Shown: positions 1 to 10,900 of the stretch, piece by piece | Numbering within the stretch: the stretch's first letter is position 1 | How the letters are laid out: every line of letters begins with the position of its first letter | NCBI RefSeq assembly: GCF_024868665.1 | Contig: NC_079893.1 | Span: 6,837,854 to 6,901,853 of the forward strand | From: Triplophysa rosa | Lineage: Eukaryota > Chordata > Actinopteri > Cypriniformes > Nemacheilidae | DNA: 64,000 bases | Direction of reading: 5' to 3' | Notes under the pieces: generated by a model | Databases searched by the model: none | What the model saw: the letters and a program-made list of their open reading frames with translations, nothing else | Told to the model about the DNA's origin: nothing | Made by a program: the position numbers and the translations under genes

Positions 1-1514
1 CAGGGTAACGCTGCACTGCGCCAAGGTTCTCTTCCTACAGACATAACACCTTCCTGTTGATGTAGTGCTTTTAAAAACAGGGTGGATGCAACTGGAGCCC
101 ACTGAGACACAAAACAGGATTGATATTCCACTACTCTCTCTCTCTCTTGGAGAAAATGCTGAAGAAATGTTTTGCAGAATAATATATAAAAAGTAGTATT
201 TTCTTTTTTGATAAGCACCCCTCCACTTCTCCTTAGTTCCATATTCACCAACTATATTCATCTTGCCAGATTTTCATTACATCACCCATGAACAGAAAGG
301 CCCTTAGAAATGATCACTTGTATTGATTATGAGAGCAGATCAATATCCGAGGACCACGAGGAGAGAGAGAGAGCAATATCGAGTAAGAAAGAGAGAAAAT
401 GTTTTATGGCCCTTCTGTTTCTGCTGAACTTTTGTTCTGCGAGCATTTATCTCTCCTGGATCGCAGCCAAATGGGAAACACTGATTTATTCTCTCTCAGC
501 ACTGTGAAAGAGCTGAGTAGACGAAACGTGTGGAGGGGCAGAGCAGAGCAGAGCTTAAGAGAAAAGGGGAGAAAAGAGAAGACGGGAGGAGATATGAAAA
601 AATGAAACAAAAATGAAACCTTTAATTAACTAAAAGAATGAAACCGCATCATTACTTTTTTAAAACATGTTTGACTTGCTTTCTTTCATGAAAAACAATC
701 AGATGCTATTAGTCACTGCTATTTGTATCTGACAGCCTCAGTCACCATTCATTTTCATTGTTTGAAAAAAATCACCGTCATTCTGCATTATTTCTCCTTT
801 TTAGTTCCACAGTCTCACAGAGGAAACGTGAGTTTGGAGCAACATGAGGGTGAGACAATGACAACAGAATTTATGAGTTCATTAAATGAAAGCCACAAAT
901 ATGAGACTATGAGACGAGAGTGTGTATTTTACACGGGGTTGAAGAGTATCCAAAAGCCATGTTCTTATCCTTTCCACTGTGTAGAAGATCTCGTTAAAAG
1001 CAAGCTCCAACTGGCATTTCTCATTCGCACTTGTCAGAACAGTTTTAACACGTTATGACTGCAACAGAACTCAGCAAGGGAAGGAGGGGTGACAGACATT
1101 TTGCAGCACTGTGAACTCTAGCACCGAAACGTGATAAAGCGAAGCGAAAAAAAACAGCAGACAGCCTGTTCTGGTTTCTTCAAATCTAGTTGGGGTGCAC
1201 CTAGGGGACAATTTCCCCAGCCATCAAGTGTGTTGTTATAAAGTGACGGGTATTTCAAGACTGTGAGATGAAAAGGCTATATGGTTCCACATGGTTCTCT
1301 GTAGTGGAAAAATGTTCTACAGGCTCTATAATCGAACCCGGGTGCGCACCAAAAGTGCTAATGTGAAACCGCCCTAAGGTTCCAAAATGGTTCTTACATC
1401 CCTGCAAAGAACGGTTTATAGCACCTTTATTTGTATAGCCTAAGTGTGCGTTGGCTTGTTTGGAATGAATAAATAAAGTGCTCCTAAATCCTCCGATATA
1501 CCCCCACCACACCC

Positions 1515-1745
1515 CTTCCACTCGCTCCCATCGACGCCTCGGGTTTCACAAGCCGCAGTTTGCGGACCGAGTCGCAGCAGTCCCGCTTCGCTTATGCAAT
1601 CTGGTCCACTTTCACGCACATCATGCCAGTGCCACTGCAATGCAGCATCGAGCGAGCACGCGGCCAGCCGCACTGCTGCTGTAGTATTAGCACGCGACGC
1701 GCGCGGGATATTGATAAGGCATGATGCGGTATTATAATCCCCCGC
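1515..1745. promoter_or_regulatory. CpG-rich patch, possible distal promoter
   Basis: This 230-bp stretch is much richer in C, G and CpG than the surrounding DNA, with runs such as 'gcacgcgacgcgcgcggg'. It lies about 3.1 kb upstream of the gne first coding exon. It may be an alternative upstream promoter of gne or of a divergent gene to the left. It may also be the relic of a CpG-rich transposon, because sequence 150-200 bp to its left (1330-1375) recurs inside a hAT element at 59070-59110. No transcription start could be read directly. Confidence 0.25.
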
Positions 1746-3483
1746 TCGACAAGACCATTTCTCTCAGTCTGTAAGGGATAGGAAAAGGCCAGCTGTCACA
1801 ATGCGTTTGTTTGTTTGTATGAGTATTTGTGTGATTTATATGATAGAAAGCACCATTTGCCATTTTTGGATCGATAACAGAGAGCGTAGCCAAGGAAGCC
1901 CATATGTGGCATCCTTGACACAAACCTGTGGGGCATTTAGACCTACTTTAATACAAACATTTTCATCCTTTACATTTTTCTCCCCGAGTTGTCCCATCCC
2001 AGTATATAAATACAAATAATACAATCCCACCCCAGTATAAACAGCATACATTGATAATACAACGAATACATTCACATAGTATATGTGATATAACACAATA
2101 AATAACATAGGTGAGATGTACATAAAGAAAAACAAGGTTGAAATTGTAGCTTATAGTTGAGAAAGTTTAGATTTAATTACTTTATTTTTGCTTTGTGATC
2201 TTATGAACTTGCATACAAGGATTTAAAATCTCCCTCAATGCAAAGATTGACAGTAGATGGCAGTGGCGCGCTGTGACGCATCCTCTATTCCTTGATTAAA
2301 TACAGAGGAAGACGAGTCTCAGCAGTGTTGCCAAGTCTTGCAATATGGTACCGCAGGTTGTTTTTCTTTTAGTTGCATAAATGTAGAATATTTTGATCAT
2401 CAGCTGTCAATTTGATGAAAGTATTTAATTTATGTATGCAAAAACTGTTTGATTTTATGATTACTACTTATTACTTACTAGGCTTATTTTATTTGGCATT
2501 GAGCTGGTGTTTTTACGCTAAGCTGGCAACCCTGATCTCAATAGCGCTGGGCTCGATTAGGATTGAAACCTGGCTATTCTGTGACCGTCGCTGATCTGTT
2601 AAGGATTTCAATAAATCAACATCGGGTGGATTGGTGTCTATTTACTTCAGTTTGTTATCAACTAAGGGAATTTACTACAGATAACGTGTCAAACGTAAGT
2701 AATGTGATAATACTCTTTGGGCCATGACGCACACACGCCGCTAGCATAACTTTTGGTCAACTTGTCATTCCTCAGTAAATTAACTTCATATCAAGGCACC
2801 CATTTCGTTTTCATTACAGTCACTATTACAATAAAAGTATAGAATTTGTTGTATGTTTTAGTATATAAGCTACTTCAAAGAATACAGTGATATTCATGCG
2901 GCATGCACAAAATGTCATGATAATATCACGCAGCCGTGTTTAATTTACCTTTCTACGGTTTACCATGAATGCGGAAGTTGCTTTCGAAGTAATAAGCTTC
3001 TTTACTAAACTCTGAAACCACAAACCATATAAAATCATACTATTACTCTTTACCATTTATATATTTAATATTATGTCGTTTATTTAAACCAGCAGTGATA
3101 TGTTATTATGAATCATGTTAAATTCAAACCTTGCCTTGAAAAGACAAAGTTGATAAGATAAAATGTTTTTAACAGGAGTGTCAGGCAGAAATGTACATTG
3201 CTCATGAGTACTCGTTCATCCACTGGGTCTCTTTGTATTTACGTGGCCTTGCTCTTGTGTTTTTCTCTCGTTCTACCAGTAGATGGCGCCACTTGTCTTT
3301 TTCACACACAACGTAAAGATGTGCTTGTTTCATATGCTCTTTGAATGATTTTTATGTGTCACACTATAAGTGATACATTATCTAGAACAGACTGTATGCA
3401 TTTGCTGTATCTCTGTGTTTTGGTCTTTCTCGCCTTTCACAGATGCTGTATCTTGATCAGCTCATACTGAACCATGTCCAAAC

Positions 3484-3830
3484 TAGGCATGGGCAGGTAT
3501 GAGATTTTGACGGTATGGTAACCTTAAACCACACGATCACGGTTTCGCGGTATGTCAGTGTTGGGGTTGGAGCTTTAAAATGTGTTGTTTTAAATGTGTT
3601 TTCCAGTAATTAAACTTACACGCATTCATCCATACATATATACATAAATAAATTAAGTGCAGATGAGCAAACAACTAATTAAGCATAAACAAAATATAGC
3701 ACAGAACCTGATGGATTCCTGCCCAAACAGCTCATACCTTTGGAACGGTATAACAGAAACTTTTAGTGGTTTTAAAACTGTGACTTTCCAAACCGCGGTA
3801 TACTTGGAACCGGTATTCGGTCCATGCCTA
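3484..3830. mobile_element. hAT-type MITE (347 bp)
   Basis: The element starts TAGGCATGGGC and ends with the near-complement TCCATGCCTA. It is flanked by an exact 8-bp direct repeat GTCCAAAC at 3476-3483 and 3831-3838, the target-duplication length expected of hAT transposons. It has no transposase reading frame, so it is non-autonomous. An internal stretch near 3658-3690 (gcagatgagcaaacaac...) recurs near 58561-58590 inside a second hAT element, which suggests a shared family. Confidence 0.85.
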
Positions 3831-4702
3831 GTCCAAACTGTTTCATGCATTGAAAAGCAGAGACAACTCAGTTCCTCAACCGGCTGTTACTGTTAAAACC
3901 AAAAGATCCAGAGAGGATAGAGCACTTATGTCGTGAAGCCTATTTAGTCAAAGAGAGCAGAAGAAGATCCAAACCACTAATATGGACTTTCTACAGTACA
4001 TCTTTATGTACAGTACATTTTTATTAGTATGTAATAAAGCAATCATATAATGCATATCGCTGTCAAGACGACACTTATTTACACTAGTCATATAGGATGG
4101 ACTTGCTGAAATGCAAACAGTGACAGATCCTATTTAGCGTCGTCTTGCCACGTAAGTCTCAGCACACAACACGCCCTCGCATATTAAAAGTGACATGCAT
4201 GATCGACAGGTGCATGTTTTACCTGCTTGGTAGCAAGTACAAGGTTTTGAATACGTGGCTCTTTTTGACCTTTTTTTTGGCAAAACAAAGACAATCACAT
4301 CAAAGACAAATTTGTTATATTTGCCCTGATGTTGGATTGTTTCACAAATTTTAGATATTGAAAATAAGGTTTTACAGTCTGGAATAAAATGTGTGAACAC
4401 TTTATTATTTAGTTATTTAATAGGATCAGTTATTTAGTTTATTCAGAATTATTATTTGTTCAGCATCAGAAATATTCAGAACTCAGAATTATAAAGTGTT
4501 TTGCAGTTTTACAGCATTGTAAAGTTACAAAAAAGTTTACAAAATTCGAATGTCTTATCACTTCCTTCTCATAAATTTGCCGTAAGGAACTTAAAGCATA
4601 AAAGCAAGTTAGTTCTTACACACAACAGTGTGTCCCCCTCCACCCATCCCGACATTATATCCCTCTCAGTCAGCCAACCAGTGCCCAAGACCTGTTTTGA
4701 AC

Positions 4703-4709
4703 CCGCCCC
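4703..4709. promoter_or_regulatory. GC box upstream of gne exon 1
   Basis: CCGCCCC, an Sp1-type GC box on the minus strand, lies about 165 bp upstream of the gne exon-1 ATG in an otherwise AT-rich region. Its position fits a TATA-less promoter for the long gne transcript. The assignment is an inference from motif and position. Confidence 0.35.
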
Positions 4710-4871
4710 CTGAGCCGGCCCTCTCCAAGCTGCTTTGTATGAACCATGCAGCCAGTGCCTCTCCTCCCTTTTGCTTAATGGCTGTCAGAGACGCAGAATA
4801 GAGGGAGAGCAGAGATAAAGGGGCTTCCTTTGATTTAGAGAACGACGGAAACAGACAGCGCTGCGCACACC

Positions 4872-4901
4872 ATGCTGCCAGGACCGGCTAGGAACCCACA
4901 C
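4872..4901 (+). other. gne: gne first coding exon (10 codons)
   Basis: The exon runs from an ATG in good context (cacaccATGc) to a consensus donor (gtgagt). It encodes [10 protein letters not shown] and joins in phase 0 to exon 2, giving NPH-ELYY. The human long isoform reads GPH-ELYF at the same place, so a 10-codon exon is supported by the junction itself. Use of this exon adds 23 residues ahead of the internal ATG at 10400. The intron that follows is about 5.5 kb. Confidence 0.8.
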
Positions 4902-7900
4902 GTGAGTCTGGTTCCATTTTGAGGTTTCCTTTTCCTCGTTCACTCTGCCTCTTTCATTCCCTCCCCCGGTTGTAGTCATGAGGGTGTTTCTTGAGTCTTG
5001 TGATGCTGTAGGGATGATGTGTCGGAAACATTGAGGTTTTCTACGTCTCTTAGTTTGGAGTGTATATGTAGTCAGCATGATGTGAGCAATGCGGCTTCTG
5101 GTATTTTTATCCAAGGTAGAGAACGGAGAAACGGGGTCAGGTTGGATAGATGAACAGTGCTCTTGACATCTCTGTACTACATAGCAGGATAACAGTGAGT
5201 TTTCCCAAATTGTGCCGTATCTTGTCCTAACCTTGTTTTTTGTGGGCGTGTCCATTAGGTCTTCCCTAATGATGTTCAGTAGAGATCCCAAGCACAGATG
5301 TATTATCAGAGAACAATCATGACAAATAAAGGAAAAGCAGTGGTGTGGGTATTGAGATTTGTCAACTCTTGGGTTCAGTTTCCTTAAGATGCATAACGCT
5401 CTAAACCAATGCAATACAAAATTGCAAACATGCCACATCTTTTGTCAACCTGTTTAACCTGTTTGCTCCACCTTGATAAATCAGCGTGACACGTCAAAAC
5501 ACTGTATTATGACAGAGACATTTCACAGTGGCACATTCATATTGACATTTTTAACTGACAGTTTCATCTGCATGTGCTTTTCCAGTCTTGCTAAAATTAG
5601 ATAATTTTTTTTATAAAAATGTGTTTGAGAACAATAGAGAATTATGCACACCGATTTAAAGTTTTCTAGTTTTCTTACATTTTTTAGAAAATTATATTTG
5701 CATTTTTTTAGATCATTGTAGATCATTGTAACGGGCCTAGTACAACGCCTTGTTCAGCAGGATTTCATTTATTTAAAGGTACCATTGTGTAATATTATGT
5801 TGTAATATTTTATATTTTAATTAGGGCTGTCAAACGTTTAATCGCGATTAATCGCATCCCAGATTAAAAGTTTGTATTTGATTTTGTACCGTACTGTGCA
5901 TATTAATTTTGTAATTTTGTTTTAAGGAAAATATAGGATATAACAATTAATAAATGCTTATATACAATTCAATTATAAATACTTTTCTAAAAAGAAATGC
6001 ATCAAAATAACTAAAGCACGTGCGCACCCATTACGCAGTAAGTGAAACGGTGTCATTTGTCTGTGTTTTGTTGGCGGTTCATGTCCGGGATCTATTAGCG
6101 CTGGGACCGCTCCTTCTATCAGTTTCATCCAGCGTTATATCCACCGTTTATACAGAGGTGGGACTAGTGGGGACATGAACTGCACGCAGTAAGTCAAACT
6201 TAATTCATTCGTCTGTGTTTTGTTGGCAATCGGCGTGTACGTGCATAGTGTACAAAACACGAAGGGATGATGTGTTGCTTGCTCGTGCTGTAGTTCCATC
6301 CCACTCTCCCCACTAGTCCCACCTCTAGCAGCTCGTGTTTTTCCGGAAAGAATCGTACAGCTGTTTCTCTCTTTTATAAATTTGATCAAACTAAATACTC
6401 TTCGAAGATATGCAATACTACTTTATAGGCACTCAAGATTAATATGAGATTGGCCGAAACTGCCTGTGATACGCGATCTTTAATCGTTTGACAGCACAGA
6501 TTTTAATAGTAACATAAATTAAGAAGTAATTAAAAATGTACTAAAATTTATATACTAGGTTTTACAGAATTTCCACATCAATCAATTTCACTCTGTCATA
6601 TAATGCAACATGACATATGCCCGGTTAACCGAAAATATATATCACGTGATTTATGCACAACTTGTGAGTGAAGTACGGTAAAATGCTGCTGCATCTGAAA
6701 GCCAGAGGGCGCTCTCGTGCAGAAACTCCAAATACGCACTGCAGAAGAAGACCATAACACAAGAAGTTCTAGAAAATGCCTAAGGACATGTTTTCGTCAC
6801 TGATCCTCAAGCCTCCTCAGGTATTTTTATGATAATAAAGTATATTTATAATGATCTTGTTTGACGGGTGTTGCTTTTTTAAATGCACGTTATAAGCGAC
6901 TTATAATAACTCTCAATGCTTTTACATCGAGCAGCATTTCCTTATGATCCCAGAGCCGTGCTTCACTGACAAGCGACACATCAATAAAATAATCGATATT
7001 TTGCATTATCGCAGCCAGCTCGGTTTCAGCAAGATTTGGTGTAACCGCGGTTAACCGGGCGCATGTGTAGCGCTGGCAGTATACATTTGAGTAGTAAATC
7101 TCATTCAAATCGCTTTACCCTCTGTCCATTATTTTCCTGCAGGTCAGTTTAGAAAATAAGTTTTGTGGTAATTTAAAAAATATATTTTCTGTGCTTAAGC
7201 AAAGTTAATGTTGCATGATTGACATTTTAGTTAAAGTTTTTAATCAAGTTGGAACAAAGATTTTTTTTATTTTTGAATCCAACTGTAGGAGAAAATGCTG
7301 ATGAACCCTTCTGAACCCACCCAAACAGCTCAGCATTTGGGCTAAAACAATGCAGCATAGGTTAATTTCTAACCCAATGATTGGGTTTGTCCCTTTTTGG
7401 CCCAACTACGGGTTAAAAATATGTAGTGCTGTCAATCGATTAAAAAAATTATCTGATTAATCGCACTTAACATTAATGTTTTGGTACCACAATCTCATAT
7501 GGTTTTTCGAGGTAAAATAATTGTTACATTTAAAGCTGCAAGTTCAGTTCAGTTCCACTCCAGCTGGTTTGGTGATTTAACTTTGACAAGCTTTAGTCTG
7601 TATCTGCTTATGCTGTTTGCTCTTGTTAGCAGATTCTGAGTATTTGAGTAGTCAATGATTGTCCAAATACTCCACAGGAACAAGTGTCGTGTGGCTTTCA
7701 AAGAGCTTTTGTCCAAATGTGTGCTGAGGGTCAGTTATGATAATGAACTAGCCAGAGACGTTGCTGTTTGATGGGATATATAGTTTTATTGTTCTGTTTA
7801 AAGTGACGTAGCTCTGTCTACCTCTTCTTTTCCTCTTTATTCTGTTCATGCCTCAGAGTGTTCAGTTCAGGAATATTCATGTAAGTACAATCCTTTTTAA

Positions 7901-7944
7901 TCTGGCAATCGTGGCATTAAAGTCTTGCTCTGATTTACCACAGT

Positions 7945-7985
<41 letters not shown>

Positions 7986-10900
7986 TATAATATATATATA
8001 TATATATATAGTATATGTTATACAGTGGATATATATATTTTTTTTTATTAATTTTTTTTATTAAAAACAATAGGTCAGCGAGGTTTTGAAAGCTGATTGG
8101 TCAGTGGAGGATGTCAGCCATGATAAAATGTACTATTGGTCAATCAAAGCTTTGAAATAAAATATTTGTTCACCTAGCTAGTAACGTCTGTGTATATCAC
8201 TGCATAGCATAGGTCATCTGTTATGTGCCAGGGACTATATTGTAAGAATAGCGCTTCTTTATTCACATACAACAGCATTTTGATTGAAAATTGTTTCCTT
8301 AATGTTGGAATCATCATTTTATACATAAATGTCATGCTTAAGCTTCACTCAAAAATCAAAATGTACTCGCCATACGACTGTTAAACGATTAATCGCAATT
8401 AATCGCATCCAGAGTGTTTACATAATATATGTATGTGGACTGTGCATATTTATTTTGTATTTATAAACACATACACATACTTGTATATATTTAGGAAATA
8501 TTTGCACAATATATATATCATATATCATATTTCATTTTTATATTTTTCTTAAATATATACATGTAAGAGTATGTGTTTATAAATACAAAATGAATACGCA
8601 CAGTTTACAGACGTATATTATGTAAGCACAAACGTTTATTCTGGATGCGATTAATCGTGATTAATCGTTAAACAGCCTATTTTGTCTTCCCAAATATTTA
8701 CATAATTTATGATGGTGAAATTTTAAGTGAGAATGTGTTAGTGATGGTAGACTTTTCTTTTTTAGGTGAACTAGTTTCTTTCTTTAACAGCAGCCTTTAC
8801 TTGTCCTGTGATTATATAGGCTATGGGATATACACTCACCTAAAGGATTATTAGGAACACCATACTAATACGGTGTTTGACCCCCTTTCGCCTTCAGAAC
8901 TGCCTTAATTCTACGTGGCATTGATTCAACAAGGTGCTGAAAGCATTCTTTAGAAATGTTGGCCCATATTGATAGGATAGCATCTTGCAGTTGATGGAGA
9001 TTTGTGGGATGCACATCCAGGGCACGAAGCTCCCGTTCCACCACATCCCAAAGATGTTCTATCGGGTTGAGATCTGGTGACTGTGGGGGCCATTCTAGTA
9101 CAGTGAACTCATTGTCATGTTCAAGAAACCAATTTGAAATGATTCGAGCTTTGTGACATGGTGCATTATCCTGCTGGAAGTAGCCATTAGAGGATGGGTA
9201 CATGGTGGTCATAAAGGGATGGACATGGTCAGAAACAATGCTCAGGTAGGCCGTGGCATTTAAACGATGCCCAATTGGCACTAAGGGGCCTAAAGTGTGC
9301 CAAGAAAACATCCCCCACACCATTACACCACCACCACCAGCCTGCACAGTGGTAACAAGGCATGATGGATCCATGTTCTCATTCTGTTTACGCCAAATTC
9401 TGACTCTACCATTTGAATGTCTCAACAGAAATCGAGACTCATCAGACCAGGCAACATTTTTCCAGTCTTCAACTGTCCAATTTTGGTGAGCTCGTGCAAA
9501 TTGTAGCCTCTTTTTCCTATTTGTAGTGGAGATGAGTGGTACCCGGTGGGGTCTTCTGCTGTTGTAGCCCATCTGCCTCAAGGTTGTGCGTGTTGTGGCT
9601 TCACAAATGCTTTGCTGCATACCTCGGTTGTAACGAGTGGTTATTTCAGTCAAAGTTGCTCTTCTATCAGCTTGAATCAGTCGGCCCATTCTCCTCTGAC
9701 CTCTAGCATCAACAAGGCATTTTCGCCCACAGGACTGCCGCATACTGGATGTTTTTCCCTTTTCACACCATTCTTTGTAAACCCTAGAAATGGTTGTGCG
9801 TGAAAATCCCAGTAACTGAGCAGATTGTGAAATACTCAGACCGGCCCGTCTGGCACCAACAACCATGCCACGCTCAAAATTGCTTAAATCACCTTTCTTT
9901 CCCATTCTGACATTCAGTTTGGAGTTCAGGAGATTGTCTTGACCAGGACCACACCCCTAAATGCATTGAAGCAACTGCCATGTGATTGGTTGATTAGATA
10001 ATTGCATTAATGAGAAATTGAACAGGTGTTCCTAATAATCCTTTAGGTGAGTGTATAGCCTCTTGTATTTTATTGCTAAAGTAGATTGTAATAAAGATTG
10101 TCAGCAGATTGTCGTAATGCAACATCATCAGATATTACTATGATGTATTATTTTATATAAATGGCAATTTTTATTGTTTAAGTCTGATTTCCTGTTTCGA
10201 TTTGAAAGCTTTGACATATTGTGACCTCTCCTAAAGAATGTTATTGCCTTTTGTAGGTGTGAGAAGCAAAGAGGAAAGCAGGTTGCGACACAATAAAAGC
10301 TAGAAAGAAAGTCTGTTCTATAAAAGTACCAAATGCAATAAAAGTATGTTCTTTGTGCAGGAACTGTATTATTTGAAGACCCAGCGAGCGCAGGTGAAAA
10401 TGGACCACCCGGAGAAGGAGATGAAGCATCGCCTTCGCGTTTGCGTGGCAACCTGTAACAGAGCGGACTACTCCAAACTTGCTCCCATCATGTTTGGGAT
10501 AAAATCTCATCCTGACATCTTTGACCTAGAGGTGGTGGTGCTGGGTTCACATCTCATTGACGATTATGGGTAAGAAATTCACTCGATTTCTCTGAAATGT
10601 AGGCTTAAAGAAACGGTTCACCCAAAAATGAAAATTCTGTCATCAATTACTCACCCTCATGTTGTTTCAAATCTGTATACATTTCTTTGTTCTGATGAAC
10701 ACAGAGAAAGATATTTGGAAGAATGCTTGTAACCAAACAGTTCTTGGCCACCATTGACTACCATAGTAGGAAAAATGTATTTGTTCTGTTGAACACAAAA
10801 TATATATTTTGTTAATAGATATTTTGGAGAATGTAGGAAAGCAGCAAACAGTTCTGGGGCACTGTTGACTACCATTGTCATTTTTCTTACTATGGTAGTC

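Larger units (their letters stand above)
1..4700. other. Gene-free 5' flank of gne
   Basis: No reading frame here resembles a known protein and no convincing exon with splice sites was seen. The stretch is AT-rich apart from a CpG-rich patch at about 1515-1745. It holds one clear hAT-type MITE (3484-3830) and, at 1330-1375, a segment that recurs inverted inside the hAT element at 58444-59963. A neighbouring gene could end or begin left of the window; nothing at the left edge shows it. Confidence 0.5.

Noticed and set aside
723..1058. A 111-codon open frame on the plus strand
   Set aside because: The composition is that of random AT-rich DNA, no domain or splice pattern is recognisable, and it lies in a gene-free flank.
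4785..5438. A 217-codon open frame on the minus strand
   Set aside because: It runs antisense through the gne first exon and its promoter, resembles no protein I know, and has no conserved motif; it looks like a chance frame.
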